Of a DNA stretch of 64,000 bases, positions 34,375 to 44,036 are shown in pieces. Source of the stretch: Novipirellula sp052161655 (GTDB lineage Bacteria > Planctomycetota > Planctomycetia > Pirellulales > Pirellulaceae); NCBI RefSeq assembly GCF_052161655.1, contig NZ_CP197418.1, positions 5,766,001-5,830,000 of the forward strand, read 5' to 3'. The position numbers and the translations under genes are program-made. Position 1 is the stretch's first letter. The number at the start of each line of letters is the position of its first letter. The notes beneath the pieces are model-generated. The model saw only the letters and a program-made list of their open reading frames with translations, ran no database searches and was not told the DNA's origin.

Positions 34375-37300
34375 ATGTTTGCCAGTGAAAATCGTTACTG
34401 CCGCACAAGCAATCTGCGAGCTGTCATCTCGATATTGTTCGCGGTGTTGTTCAGCGGTGTTACCGGTTGTGGCCCGTCGAACACTTCGGTCGATCCGCCG
34501 CAGACGAGCCAAGAGCACGCTGGAGAGTTGCAACTTGATCACATTGCAGTCGCCCGTCGCGCGATAGCCGCGAAAGACTGGGTAACCGCAGAAACCGAAT
34601 TGAGATCTCAACTCGTTGAAAACCCTGACGATGTTCTCGCTCTGGATATGGCCGGTGATGTGGCGTCTGCCCGTGGCAAGATGCAAGAATCGGCCCGCCT
34701 CTATCAAGCGGCAGTCGACAAGCATCCGCAAGCCTCCATCGAGTTATTTGATAAATTAGCCCAGCAGTGGACGGTCGCGGGACGTTTGTTTGAGAGCTTG
34801 TCTGTTCTGCAGGATGCAATTAACAAATATCCATCCTACCCACCGTTCCGCTTGGACTTGGCGGGGTTGGGCACGTTGACGGGGATGGAGCAGCTATCCA
34901 TCGAACAGTTGAAATGGCTTGCACAACACAATCAGGGTGATGGCGAAGGCCTGATGGCGCTAGCGGCCCCAAGACGCATCCAACCGGACGAGTCGATCTG
35001 CAAGGAGGCGCTGGAGCGTTGTCCTGATGACTTACGGAATCACTATCCACTCGCCCGATTGGATGCTGCCAATCTACAGTGGCTTGATGTTGCCCAGCGA
35101 TTGGAAGGCGTTGTTGAACAGCACCGTGACTTCATTCCGGCACAGCTGCTGTATGGGCGAGCATTGATCGAACTCGATCGAAACGACGATGTCCAACAGT
35201 GGCATGACCAGCTTCCCACGAGCGCGCAGGAGTCTGCGGACTATTGGGCGGTCGCCGGAGTTTGGGCTGAACATCAAGGAAATTTCGAGCAGGCTGCGCG
35301 AGCGTTCGGGGAAGCCGTTAAGCGAGATGGCTCGAATGATCCCGAAACGCTAAAAAAACTCGTCGTCAACCTGACGCGTATCGGTCGAGGCGATGCGTCC
35401 ACCCGACTCACTCAACGCGTCCAGCAATTCGCTGAACTCAGCGACGCGTTGGATACGTTTGATTGGAGGGATTGTGAATCTCAAAGTGCTGCGATCACGG
35501 TTGCTCAGAGTATGGAGAAACTCGGGCGATTATGGGAGGCCGAGGGCTGGGCACGTCTGGCCTTGAGCCTGAGCAATGATAAGACCGCCGATGCCCAAGC
35601 GGCCTATCTCGCCATCCGCAAAAAACTAAGTACGGATACGCCTTGGCAGCTTCCCCAGGGGATTATCGGCAATGAGATTAATCTTGAGGACCTGCCGCAG
35701 GTTGCTTGGACAGCGAGTCGACAACCGACGATCGAAATGCCGCTATCGCAAAAGCAAGGCGATATCCGATTAGAGGATGAATCAATCCCGCGAGGCTTGA
35801 TTCACACATGCGAGGTCTCGCCACAAGCAAAGGAAACGGGATACGCGATCTTCCAGACAAGTGGTGGAGGCGCGGCAGCCGTCGACTTCAATTTAGATGG
35901 CTGGCCTGATCTCGCCGTCGCGATGCTCGACGGTGATCCGATGAAGTCCAACTCGCAACCGAACCAGTTGTATCAGAACGTAGCGGGACAATTTGAAAAC
36001 GTGACCGAGCTAGCTGGGATGCATGACACGGGGTTTGCTCAAGGAATCACTGTGGGTGACTTCAATGACGATGGATTCCCAGACATCTTCGATGCCAACA
36101 TTGGCCGCAATCGCTTGTATCGCAATAACGGCGATGGAACATTCAGTGACGTGACCGATCAAGTTGGGCTGCAGGGTGAATTCTGGACGACTTCCCTAGT
36201 GATTGCCGACATTACTGGCGATGGCCTTGCCGATCTGTTCGAAGTTCAGTACTGCGCCGGCGAAGCACCTTATACAAAGCAATGCCCCAGTAGCACCGAC
36301 AAAGACCGGATTGGTAGCTGCTCACCTCTACTGTTCGCAGCGGAACCGGATCGTGTTTGGCAGGGGGCTGCCGACGGCAGATTCGCGGAAACAACCGATC
36401 ACTGGCTCGGTCAGACCAGCCCCGGGCGAGGTTTGGGGATTGCCGTCGGTCAATTTGATGAAAATGACGGCATGGACCTGTACGTCGCCAATGACATGTC
36501 GGCTAATCAATTCTGGTCTTCAACCCATCATGACGGAGAGTTGCGTTTAACCGATCTGGCCGTCTTGAGAGGTCTCGCTGTCAGCGGCGCATCGAAAGCT
36601 CAGGCGTCGATGGGCATCGCCGCCGGGGATCCAGACAACGATGGGGACATCGATTTCTTCCTCACCCACTTCGCACGCGAACACAACACGTTTTATCAAC
36701 AGGAATCGCCTGGGATCTGGTCGGATCGCTCCCATCGTCTGGGGCTAGGTGAATCATCCATGAACGTCATGGGATTCGGTACCGAGTGGGCCGACTTTGA
36801 TAACAACGGCACCGTCGAATTGATTATCACCAATGGCCATGTCAATGATGTCAAGGAGGATGATCCCCACGGAATCACATTGGCGATGCCACCTCAAATT
36901 TACCATCGGGATCGTAGTGGTGTTTGGCAAGAACTTGCACGTCAAGAATTGGGCGAGTATTTTTCGAAACCTCATGTGGGCCGTGCTTTATTGACGCTCG
37001 ATGCAAATCGTGATGGGCGAGTTGATAGTCTCGTCACGCATTTGTTCGAGCCTGTCTCCCTGCTGATCAATCACACTGAATCCGCGGGGGCCTCGCAGGG
37101 GATCGTTCTCGTCGCGACAAGCGGTCAACGAGACGCTATCGGAGCCATCGTGACATTGGAGGTGGGCGGTCAGAAACGAACCGTTCAATTGTTAGCCGGA
37201 GATGGCTACATGTGTTCCAATCAGCGGCGGCTCTCAATCGGAATTGGCGCTGCGACCAAAATTCAGAATGTTCATGTCCACTGGCCGTCGGGTAGCCACG

Positions 37301-37377
37301 AAGTTTTTGGAGATATCTTGGTCGGCGAAGATATGTTGCTCATTGAAGGAACCGGAGAACCGGTTAGAGTCCGCTAA
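34375..37377 (+). CDS. TPR-FG-GAP-ASPIC/UnbV (CRTAC1-type) lipoprotein
   Basis: A 1000-residue protein with a lipoprotein signal (VTGC near residue 32). Residues about 50-420 are helical TPR-like repeats. From about 480 to 850 come FG-GAP/VCBS calcium-binding repeats with Asp-rich loops ('DFNLDGWPD', 'DFNDDGFPD', 'DITGDGLAD', 'DPDNDGDID', 'DFDNNGTVE'), expected to form a propeller. Residues about 910-985 are the ASPIC/UnbV domain ('VTLEVGG', 'HVHWPSG'). Such proteins are often found beside DUF1559 and small lipoprotein genes in planctomycetes and are probably surface attached; the function is unknown. It lies between modules 1 and 2 and is read in the same direction. Confidence 0.88.
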   Translation: MFASENRYCRTSNLRAVISILFAVLFSGVTGCGPSNTSVDPPQTSQEHAGELQLDHIAVARRAIAAKDWVTAETELRSQLVENPDDVLALDMAGDVASARGKMQESARLYQAAVDKHPQASIELFDKLAQQWTVAGRLFESLSVLQDAINKYPSYPPFRLDLAGLGTLTGMEQLSIEQLKWLAQHNQGDGEGLMALAAPRRIQPDESICKEALERCPDDLRNHYPLARLDAANLQWLDVAQRLEGVVEQHRDFIPAQLLYGRALIELDRNDDVQQWHDQLPTSAQESADYWAVAGVWAEHQGNFEQAARAFGEAVKRDGSNDPETLKKLVVNLTRIGRGDASTRLTQRVQQFAELSDALDTFDWRDCESQSAAITVAQSMEKLGRLWEAEGWARLALSLSNDKTADAQAAYLAIRKKLSTDTPWQLPQGIIGNEINLEDLPQVAWTASRQPTIEMPLSQKQGDIRLEDESIPRGLIHTCEVSPQAKETGYAIFQTSGGGAAAVDFNLDGWPDLAVAMLDGDPMKSNSQPNQLYQNVAGQFENVTELAGMHDTGFAQGITVGDFNDDGFPDIFDANIGRNRLYRNNGDGTFSDVTDQVGLQGEFWTTSLVIADITGDGLADLFEVQYCAGEAPYTKQCPSSTDKDRIGSCSPLLFAAEPDRVWQGAADGRFAETTDHWLGQTSPGRGLGIAVGQFDENDGMDLYVANDMSANQFWSSTHHDGELRLTDLAVLRGLAVSGASKAQASMGIAAGDPDNDGDIDFFLTHFAREHNTFYQQESPGIWSDRSHRLGLGESSMNVMGFGTEWADFDNNGTVELIITNGHVNDVKEDDPHGITLAMPPQIYHRDRSGVWQELARQELGEYFSKPHVGRALLTLDANRDGRVDSLVTHLFEPVSLLINHTESAGASQGIVLVATSGQRDAIGAIVTLEVGGQKRTVQLLAGDGYMCSNQRRLSIGIGAATKIQNVHVHWPSGSHEVFGDILVGEDMLLIEGTGEPVRVR

Positions 37378-37639
37378 TGCAGTCAATATCCATCCATTTT
37401 ACGCCAGCCGTTAAGCATGGCATCGGCGCTGAACCTGCGGATAGCGTCACAATAGACGGTAAGGTCTTCGGTGGGCCTTTCATACGGCAATGCATCGAGG
37501 TGCAGATATTTTGGCCGAGGCACAATGCACTTTTTGGGTGATGGGCCGCCCCAATTGCAGTACAAGTCCTTACACCGCGTTCATTTGACTTGCGGGAAAG
37601 TGTATCCGACCAACTTTTCGCTCGACACAGACTTATAAG
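37378..37639. other. Intergenic region, left edge of module 2
   Basis: No gene seen. From about 37540 the sequence aligns with 30180 and 43030 (shared GCCCCAAT and ACTT/CTTGCGGGAAAGTG blocks). Confidence 0.4.
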
Positions 37640-37651
37640 TTGTTATAACAT
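37640..37651. promoter_or_regulatory. GT-N4-AC palindrome upstream of GntR copy 2
   Basis: TTGTTATAACAT, about 166 bp before the GTG start, the same distance as in copy 1. Confidence 0.55.
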
Positions 37652-37816
37652 CACGATCGCGTGCATTGATCTCAAGCTCGGATTGGCTACAACCGCTAAG
37701 GCTTGTCATCGGTAACCCTTAGCGAAGTTTTTATAGTCTAGCTCCGCTGAGCCTACTAGTGATCCGTTTTTCGTAACTGATTTCCTCTTCCTTCAAGAAC
37801 GCAACTGAGCACACCG

Positions 37817-38512
37817 GTGGGTAAAAATCTTTCTGAAATGTCGTACGATTACATTCGAGAGAAGCTCGCCAGTGGTGAGTTTCCACCCGGAAAACAGTTG
37901 GTCAATCGAACACTTGCAGTCGAAATCGGGGTCAGTGTGATTCCGGTTCGTGAGGCGATTAACCGGTTGTCCAGCGAGGGCTTGGTGGACCACGTTCCTG
38001 GTGCCGGCGCTTATGTTCGCAAAACAAATCGCCAGGATCTGAACAACATCTACGTTTTACGTGATGCACTTGAAAGTTGTGCAGCGGCAGAAGCCGCACT
38101 GTACATAACGGAAGATCAACTGGAAGAGCTCGAGTTCATTCTTGATCAAGCCAAACAGACCGCCAAGCAGATATGCGGATCCTCCAAAGGTCACAGCAAT
38201 AAACGTCAAATGGATCGCTGGTTAGATTGTGAGCAGCAGTTTCACGAACTGTTGGTCGAGGCGTCGCGAAATCCGTTACTTGCCAAAGTCGTCAAAGAAA
38301 ATCGGGCAATCGCAATGGTCTTTGCGGCCCAACGCTATCATCCGCGAATATTAACGGCGAAGATCGCTCAGGAGACGTGCGAATCGAAGGCGGAGTTGCT
38401 GCAAGCCTTGCGCGACCACGACCCGGAACGAGCACGACAATTGATGAGTTTTCAAATTCAACGCGGCCGAAAAACTGTCATTAATTTCCTTAACCAGCAA
38501 GAGCGAAGCTAG
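37817..38512 (+). CDS. GntR-family regulator with FCD domain, copy 2
   Basis: A 231-residue paralogue of copy 1 with GTG start in the same context. The winged helix is nearly identical ('REKLASGEFPPGKQLVNRTL'), including the recognition-helix region 'VSVIPVREAINRLSSEGLV', so all copies should bind the same DNA. The FCD domain differs at more positions (for example 'CEQQFHELLVEASRN', 'FAAQRYHPRILTAKIAQ'), which would allow a different ligand or loss of response. The C-terminal metal His are absent as in copy 1. It is followed by REP-C, REP-E, an operator-like palindrome and the lipoprotein/DUF1559 pair. Confidence 0.92.
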   Translation: MGKNLSEMSYDYIREKLASGEFPPGKQLVNRTLAVEIGVSVIPVREAINRLSSEGLVDHVPGAGAYVRKTNRQDLNNIYVLRDALESCAAAEAALYITEDQLEELEFILDQAKQTAKQICGSSKGHSNKRQMDRWLDCEQQFHELLVEASRNPLLAKVVKENRAIAMVFAAQRYHPRILTAKIAQETCESKAELLQALRDHDPERARQLMSFQIQRGRKTVINFLNQQERS

Positions 38513-38545
38513 TGCTGCTTTGCTGCTTGGAATTTGGGTCGCGCG

Positions 38546-38619
38546 TAGCGGAAGTCGTCAAGACTTTTGTTGTCTTTGCAGAACGATCCGAAATTCTCAC
38601 GCGAGTTCCGCGACCCTAA
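38546..38619. repeat. REP-C element, copy 2
   Basis: GTAGCGGAAGTCGTCAAGAC... to CACGCGAGTTCCGCGACCCT, in the same place relative to GntR as copy 1. Confidence 0.6.
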
Positions 38620-38712
38620 CGTTAATCTGTAACGAAGCTCTCGTTTTGTTTAACGTGACTCGCGGCATTGATCTCTCGTTCGACCGCCCAATTTTTTCGT
38701 TTTCCCCACAGT

Positions 38713-38852
38713 TGTGAGCCGACGGCGAAAGCGGCTTGTTGATTTAGGAGCCGCTCGCGCGTGAGCGACCAGGTTCCACGCATTCCTCGGTGCCTTACGA
38801 CTCACGGCCCACCACAGCGATTTGCATCTCGATTAAATCAACAGCCCGCTCA
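38713..38852. repeat. REP-B fragment joined to REP-E element
   Basis: GTGAGCCGACGGCG at 38715 is the left arm of REP-B, interrupted by a REP-E unit whose ends GCGGCTTGTTGATTTA (38731) and TAAATCAACAGCCCGC (38834) are inverted. It looks like insertion of REP-E into REP-B. Confidence 0.5.
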
Positions 38853-39063
38853 CAAGAATAGACGAAACTAATCGCTTCTAGCGTTAGTACGTTCGGCTCA
38901 CCAATCGGGACAGTCGAACCAGATCATTGTGTTTCTTCTGCCAGTTCTCTCAGGCACGGTCCGATTCAGCGGGCGTCTCGCCCCGTACCCAAGGCCTTCT
39001 ACCGGACTAACCACCATAAAATAGTAAAAATTTTGCATTTTGACGATACGCTCTTGCAATCTC

Positions 39064-39084
39064 ATGTTATAACATGGCATAGCA
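39064..39084. promoter_or_regulatory. GT-N4-AC palindrome before lipoprotein/DUF1559 copy 2
   Basis: ATGTTATAACATGGCATAGC A, perfect core with the extended half, 50 bp before the lipoprotein start. TATAAC could also serve as a -10 box, so a bound regulator would block transcription. Confidence 0.6.
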
Positions 39085-39133
39085 CAGTTACTGCTATTGG
39101 CTAATCAGTTCTCCCCTACTCAGGATTTTTGCA

Positions 39134-39325
39134 ATGCGGTCGAGCCTATTAACGTTGTTTGTTCTGTCACTCTGCATAGTCGCTGCTGGATGTGGCACCC
39201 AGGCCACACAGTCACCGGAGCCTCGCGAGCTGCAGCGCTATCTGGAGCAAAACCCTGATGCGGCAGCGCGCGGCGGCCAAGCTGAACCGGCGGGTATCGA
39301 AGGGCCGACTGGGGCTCTCAGTTAA
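39134..39325 (+). CDS. Small lipoprotein of module 2
   Basis: A 63-residue protein with a lipoprotein signal (FVLSLCIVAAGC, Cys about residue 20). The mature peptide has the family core 'ELQRYLEQNPDAAARGGQAEP' in shorter form: RYLEQNPDAAARGG. It is 57 bp before DUF1559 copy 2 and is almost certainly co-transcribed. Small lipoproteins of this size regularly precede DUF1559 genes in planctomycetes; a role in anchoring or assembling the fibre is inference. Confidence 0.8.
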   Translation: MRSSLLTLFVLSLCIVAAGCGTQATQSPEPRELQRYLEQNPDAAARGGQAEPAGIEGPTGALS

Positions 39326-39382
39326 GACTATCAGTTTCTCATGTTTCGCTTTCTTCCTAGTTTCAATTTACAGAGGTGTATT

Positions 39383-40597
39383 ATGAATGTCAGACGTAAT
39401 CGTGGTTTTACATTAGTCGAGTTGCTGGTGGTGATCGCCATCATCGGCGTGCTCGTCGGTTTGTTGCTGCCAGCCGTACAAGCGGCCCGCGAGGCAGCTC
39501 GGCGAATGAGTTGCAGCAATAATTTCAAACAGATCGGATTGGCGTTTCACAACTACCATTCCGCTTACAATCAGCTACCGGCTCAGGCCGGTGGAACCGC
39601 ACGAACGTCCGGCTCAGGCTGGAGTTCGACTTATACACCGACGCCCAGCGGTGGCGGAACAAACATGAACCAGCTCAGCGCGCTGGTCGGTATCACCCCA
39701 TTCATTGAGCAGCAGGCGCTTTGGGAGCAGATCAGTAACCCGTTTCAGGTCGCCTCGGGTAATCGGTATGCTGCGATGGGTCCAAGCCCCTATATCCTAC
39801 TCGCCGACCACACGGCTCAGGGCGAATACACACCTTGGTTGACCAACATTCCCTCCTTCCGTTGCCCAAGTGATCCGGGCGTAGGGCTCCCTGCGCAAGG
39901 CCGGACGAATTACGGCGTCTGTCTCGGCGACTCGCTTTATTGGCAGTACAACTGCATCACAGATCAGTTCGGTCAGCCGTCGCCTAACAATGTTAACGCG
40001 AGGAAAACGGGGCGTGGAGTTTTTGCGCACGGTCGTCTAAAGCCAAAGTTCCGTAGTATCCTTGACGGGCTTTCTAACACGATTATGGCTGGCGAGTTCA
40101 ATACGGACTTGGGCGATCGAGATGTCACCACTCAACCACGCAGTGGCATCAATGGTCACCACCTTGAGCCGAAAAAGGCTTACGAGCAGATCGATCCAGA
40201 GCGTCCAAGGTTTTGGCTTTCGACTGCCCCAACGAATGGAAGCGCCGAAGAGATGCGAGGCTACAAATGGGCATACGGGTTAGCCATCTTTTCCGGCATT
40301 ACGACGATTCTTCCTCCGAATGCCCCGGTGGTCTACGACACTTCCAGCACTACCGCCACTGACATTTTCCGATGGGGGATTTTTTCGCCTAGTAGTCGGC
40401 ACCAAGGTGGATGTCACGTGTTGATGGGTGACGGTGCAATCAAGTTTATCACCGATTCGATCGAGGCGGGTGGAGGAGCGATGGTTTCCCACGACGGAAA
40501 TGGTGCCACGCTACCACCCGGCTCCGCGAGTCCTTACGGATTGTGGGGTAGTCTAGGAACGCAGGCCAACAGAGAGATTATTAACGAGGAGTTCTAG
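39383..40597 (+). CDS. DUF1559 pseudopilin-like protein, copy 2
   Basis: A 404-residue protein from ATG 39383, preceded by ACAGAGGTG; a frame extension to 39341 has no ribosome-binding site. It has the class III signal 'RGFTLVELLVVIAIIGVLVG', the conserved helix 'AVQAAREAARRMSCSNN' and the H-X9-DG motif (HQGGCHVLMGDG) near residue 352. It is almost identical to copy 3 except for a patch near residues 187-220 and the extreme C-terminus. It is followed by sialidase 1, which probably shares its transcript. Confidence 0.93.
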   Translation: MNVRRNRGFTLVELLVVIAIIGVLVGLLLPAVQAAREAARRMSCSNNFKQIGLAFHNYHSAYNQLPAQAGGTARTSGSGWSSTYTPTPSGGGTNMNQLSALVGITPFIEQQALWEQISNPFQVASGNRYAAMGPSPYILLADHTAQGEYTPWLTNIPSFRCPSDPGVGLPAQGRTNYGVCLGDSLYWQYNCITDQFGQPSPNNVNARKTGRGVFAHGRLKPKFRSILDGLSNTIMAGEFNTDLGDRDVTTQPRSGINGHHLEPKKAYEQIDPERPRFWLSTAPTNGSAEEMRGYKWAYGLAIFSGITTILPPNAPVVYDTSSTTATDIFRWGIFSPSSRHQGGCHVLMGDGAIKFITDSIEAGGGAMVSHDGNGATLPPGSASPYGLWGSLGTQANREIINEEF

Positions 40598-40607
40598 GCG
40601 GCAATCT

Positions 40608-40660
40608 GCAAGTCGGGGTGGCGCGACAGGGGCCTGTCGCGCTGCCCGGTTTCGCAAGCG
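40608..40660 (+). other. Hairpin between DUF1559 copy 2 and sialidase 1
   Basis: GCGCGACAGGGGCCTGTCGC (40621-40640) is a near-perfect palindrome without a T-run. A related GCGCGACTGGAGGTTAGTCG hairpin precedes nanA at 46252. It may mark processing or attenuation. Confidence 0.35.
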
Positions 40661-40722
40661 TTCCTACGCCCAACCAAGCTAGGTTGAAAATCTTTGACCA
40701 CGTAGATATTCCGGTGATAAAT

Positions 40723-42351
40723 ATGACCCGCTGCCTTATCCTGATCCTGTGCGTTTTCCTGTTTAACGCGTCCACGCTTTGTGCTGAGCCGGCCGATGAC
40801 GTTCTGTTCAGCACTTCGTTTGAACGCCCACCCCAAGCAACGTTCCAGCAGTTAAAAATTGGCTCGGTCGAGATTAATGCGACCGGTACGGCAAACATCA
40901 CCTCGCGGTTTGCCCACAGCGGCGAAAAATGCCTGCACATGCTTGGCGACGCAAACAATACGGTGACGCTTGTCCTTCCACCAGAACTGTCCAACGTCAA
41001 GGGAATCCGGTTTTATGCTGAGCGCTGGACAGTCAAAAGTCCGTTCACATTCAAGGTCGAGGTACAGCAGGACGGGAAATGGCGCGATGTTGCACAACTG
41101 GACAGTGTGATCGACGTGGGCGCGCGTTTCCGTTCACATATCCAACTTCCGATTATGGGCAACGCAAAAACGGAGGCCATTCGCTTCAGCACCGAAGCCG
41201 CGTCCAGCTCAGGATTGCTGATCGACGATTTGTCGTTGCATTCTTCGGTTCCAAAACGGCCAACCATCATTCCGACTGATGTGATGCCGAGCGAACCGCT
41301 AAAGCTAATCGGCAGCCAGTCCCTGTTTGTGTCAGGCACACAAGACACGCACACGTTTCGCATCCCCGCGATTGCTACCGCGACCAACGGTGATTTGATC
41401 GCCGCATGTGATGCCCGGCGAACTGGATCGGGTGACCTACTTCCCCAGCGTACGATCGACATTGTGTTTCGTCGGAGCACCGACAATGGCGAGACTTGGA
41501 CACCAATGGAAGTAATGGATCAGTCCGATGATGGAGGCTGCAGCGACCCATCGTTGCTGGTCGACGAAATCACGGGCGACCTATTCTGTTTCTACAACTT
41601 TATGAATAATGATAAGTCGAGCAAAGAATTTCGCTTTTACGTGCAAAAGAGCTCGGACCACGGAAAGAGCTGGGGAAAGCCAGATGACTTCACTGATCAG
41701 GTCGCTGGACCCGAGTTAAAGGATGCGTTCAAGTTCATCACATCGGGCCGAGGAATCCAAGCCCGCGATGGAACGCTGATCCACAATTACGTTCGCGTCG
41801 GCCAAGGCGTCACATTGTTCGCCAGCCGAGATCATGGCAGGACATGGAAAACATTCGGCGATGTCACTCCAGGGGACGAATCCAAAGTGGTAGAATTGTC
41901 AGACGGCACGCTGATGGTCAATTCGCGGATCGACCCGGGAAAACGGTTTGTACACAGGTCATCCGATGGCGGAAAAACCTGGAACAGCCTCAGCGATGTC
42001 AGTCTACCCGACCCGCGTTGTAACGCCAGCATCATCCAGTACACGGCCAAAGCGGATGGCTATTCCAAAAATCGGCTACTGTTCTGCAACGCTGCCTCAA
42101 ACCAAGGACGTCAGAACTTGGCGGTCCGAATCAGCTATGATGACGGTGCGACCTGGAGTGCTGGTAAGGTGATCGATAAGGGGGCCGCTGCTTACTCGGA
42201 AATGACCATACTGAAAGACGGTAGTTTCGGCGTCTTGTACGAACCCGGCCACAGCGAAGTCCGTTTCGTCCGCTTCTCACTCGATGCACTGACAGACGGG
42301 ACGGACCGATTGAACAAACCCTATGTCCGCGCCAACAAGACTGGATTCTAA
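40723..42351 (+). CDS. Secreted exo-sialidase, copy 1
   Basis: A 542-residue protein from ATG 40723, where a signal peptide begins (MTRCLILILCVFLF, cleavage near LCA-EP); the frame extension to 40618 is atypical. Residues about 20-170 form a beta-sandwich, probably carbohydrate binding. The rest is a six-bladed sialidase propeller: 'FRIPAIA' near 205 (arginine triad), 'ACDARR' near 222 (catalytic Asp), five Asp boxes (STDNGETW, SSDHGKSW, SRDHGRTW, SSDGGKTW, SYDDGATW) and 'AYSEMTI'/'FGVLYEPG' near 510. It would release terminal sialic acid outside the cytoplasm. It is paralogous to the gene at 57477. Confidence 0.93.
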   Translation: MTRCLILILCVFLFNASTLCAEPADDVLFSTSFERPPQATFQQLKIGSVEINATGTANITSRFAHSGEKCLHMLGDANNTVTLVLPPELSNVKGIRFYAERWTVKSPFTFKVEVQQDGKWRDVAQLDSVIDVGARFRSHIQLPIMGNAKTEAIRFSTEAASSSGLLIDDLSLHSSVPKRPTIIPTDVMPSEPLKLIGSQSLFVSGTQDTHTFRIPAIATATNGDLIAACDARRTGSGDLLPQRTIDIVFRRSTDNGETWTPMEVMDQSDDGGCSDPSLLVDEITGDLFCFYNFMNNDKSSKEFRFYVQKSSDHGKSWGKPDDFTDQVAGPELKDAFKFITSGRGIQARDGTLIHNYVRVGQGVTLFASRDHGRTWKTFGDVTPGDESKVVELSDGTLMVNSRIDPGKRFVHRSSDGGKTWNSLSDVSLPDPRCNASIIQYTAKADGYSKNRLLFCNAASNQGRQNLAVRISYDDGATWSAGKVIDKGAAAYSEMTILKDGSFGVLYEPGHSEVRFVRFSLDALTDGTDRLNKPYVRANKTGF

Positions 42352-42469
42352 TCAACTAATATCATTAGCGACTTAGGAATCACTTCGCGACCGCGCACTT
42401 CACTCGCCCGGCGTCCATCGCTAATAGGAATGGGTAGAATCTAACCCACAAGTTTTAGCAATGCTTGGA

Positions 42470-42840
42470 GACGAACCAGGGCTAGTTCATGATCGATCCT
42501 TGCGAAGCAGTGACCATGTGGTTCGCGCTCGATCACGTCGAAGAGGAAAATGGCTTTGTTCGTTTCGCAAGGGTTCGCATCAACGTGATATGCGACCGCA
42601 TGCTCGCACGCAGACGCTTGGGTTTAGTCAAGGAATCGTCGACTTCCCAACGGAACAAGACCGTAACTTTGAGATCTCCATGCTGGCCTGACCCAGCGAT
42701 CTGAACGTCCCCGAAACGATTGCAATCCATCACGCCGACCGAAACCAATCTGCCGCGAGTTCGTGCCGAATGTTGGGATTCATCAATTACAGCGAGCACG
42801 TTCGCGAAGACGCAAATCCTCATGTGGCGCCTTAACGGAA
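42470..42840 (+). pseudogene. Decayed phytanoyl-CoA dioxygenase (PhyH) gene
   Basis: Pieces of a PhyH protein are spread over different frames: 'CEAVTMWFALDHVEEENGFVRFA' (two parts; from about 42498) aligns with 'NEAVTMWLALEDVDEETGCVRYV' of the gene at 48805; 'PHARTQTLGFSQGIVDF' continues in another frame; and 'IAIHHADRNQSA' plus 'LGFINYSEHV' in a third. Frameshifts and a stop separate them. It follows sialidase 1 as the intact fragment follows the sulfatase, so it is likely a dead copy from the segmental duplication. Confidence 0.75.
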
Positions 42841-43202
42841 TCTGGCCAAAGACATGAAAGCAATGGAGAATGCTATCGGGATGGTAGCCCCCCATGTCGA
42901 TTTGCATCACTAAGCAGTTTCCCACGAATCTTGTCGTACTTCTGCTGGCGGTATTTCTAAAAATCCTGGGCAGAGATGCAAGTTGGCTTAAGGTGGAGAT
43001 TTGGCCTACGTTCCTTAATACCCTCGGTGTCGCCGCCCCAATGGCAATACAAGTCCTAACACCGCGGGCATTGGACTCGCTAGAACAGACGTCCGACCAC
43101 AATCTCGCTGGACATTACATTATCTTACGTTATAACGTAAGTGTAACGTCTATTGAACGTAACTGATTTCCCTTTCGCCAATAAATGCAAGCGAGCAAAC
43201 CC
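42841..43202. other. Intergenic region, left edge of module 3
   Basis: No gene seen. From about 43030 it aligns with 30180 and 37540 (shared GCCCCAATGGCAATACAAGT-like block), ending at the perfect palindrome upstream of GntR copy 3. Confidence 0.4.
43125..43140. promoter_or_regulatory. Perfect 16-bp palindrome upstream of GntR copy 3
   Basis: TTACGTTATAACGTAA is a perfect inverted repeat containing GTTATAAC, about 63 bp before the GTG start. It is closer to the gene than in copies 1 and 2 because about 100 bp are missing. Confidence 0.6.
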
Positions 43203-43904
43203 GTGGACCGAAGTCTTGCTGAAAAGTCGTATGATTACATTCAAGATAAGCTCGCCAGTGGTGAGTTTCCGCCCGGAAAACAGTTGGTTAATCGGACACT
43301 TGCAGTCGAAATCGGGGTAAGTGTGATTCCGGTTCGTGAGGCGATCAATCGGTTGTCCAGCGAGGGGTTGGTACGACACGTTCCCGGTGCCGGTGCCTAT
43401 GTTCGCAAAACCGATCGCCAGGATCTTAATAATATCTACGTTCTGCGTGACGCACTCGAAAGTTGCGCCGCGTCAGAAGCTGCGCAATATATTACGGAGG
43501 ATCAACTGGATGAACTCGCACACATTCTTGATCGTGCTGGAGAAACCGCCGCGCAGATTCGCGATTCCTCCAATGGTTACAGCAACAAACGTCAATTAGA
43601 TCGCTGGATGGATGACGAGCAACAGTTTCATAAGTTGTTGGTCGAGGCGTCGCGAAATCCGTTGCTTGCCAAAGTCATCAAAGATAATCGGGCAATCGCA
43701 ATGGTCTTTGCAGCCCAGCGCTATGATCCGCGGTTGTTAACGACGGAGGTCGCTCAGGAGACGTGCGAATCGAAGGCGGAGTTGCTGCAGGCTTTGCGAG
43801 ACCGCGACCCCCATCGAGCGAGACAGTTGATGAGTGATCAAATCCGTCGTGGCCGAAAAACCGTCATCGGCTTTCTTAACCAGCAACGGCGAGACCGGAG
43901 CTAG
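43203..43904 (+). CDS. GntR-family regulator with FCD domain, copy 3
   Basis: A 233-residue paralogue. GTG 43203 matches the start used by copies 1 and 2; an ATG at 43185 would add six residues. The winged helix again has 'LASGEFPPGKQLVNRTLAVE' and 'VIPVREAINRLSSEGLV', so it should share the DNA target. The FCD domain carries 'DEQQFHKLLVEASRNP' and lacks the two C-terminal metal His. It is closest to copy 2 in 'FAAQRYDPRLLTTEVAQETC'. The stop is followed by a candidate terminator and then by repeats before the lipoprotein/DUF1559 pair. Confidence 0.92.
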   Translation: MDRSLAEKSYDYIQDKLASGEFPPGKQLVNRTLAVEIGVSVIPVREAINRLSSEGLVRHVPGAGAYVRKTDRQDLNNIYVLRDALESCAASEAAQYITEDQLDELAHILDRAGETAAQIRDSSNGYSNKRQLDRWMDDEQQFHKLLVEASRNPLLAKVIKDNRAIAMVFAAQRYDPRLLTTEVAQETCESKAELLQALRDRDPHRARQLMSDQIRRGRKTVIGFLNQQRRDRS

Positions 43905-43916
43905 TTTCGCTAACAT

Positions 43917-43946
43917 CGAGATCGATCTCGACCGTCCCTTTTTTTT
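43917..43946 (+). terminator. Intrinsic terminator after GntR copy 3
   Basis: CGAGATCGATCTCG (43917-43930) is a perfect palindrome followed by ACCGTCCC and eight T. Copies 1 and 2 keep the T-run but not the stem. Confidence 0.45.
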
Positions 43947-44036
43947 CGATTTCCCCGCAGTAGTTAGGCGTGGGCGTTAACCGCGGACGGCTGAAACTTT
44001 GGACTTGTTGTGATTTTTAGTTGCGTTGGTTTTCTG

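Noticed and set aside
34083..34388. 101-residue open frame before the ASPIC/UnbV gene
   Set aside because: It begins inside the MITE-like repeat, has no ribosome-binding site and overlaps the start of the next gene in another frame.
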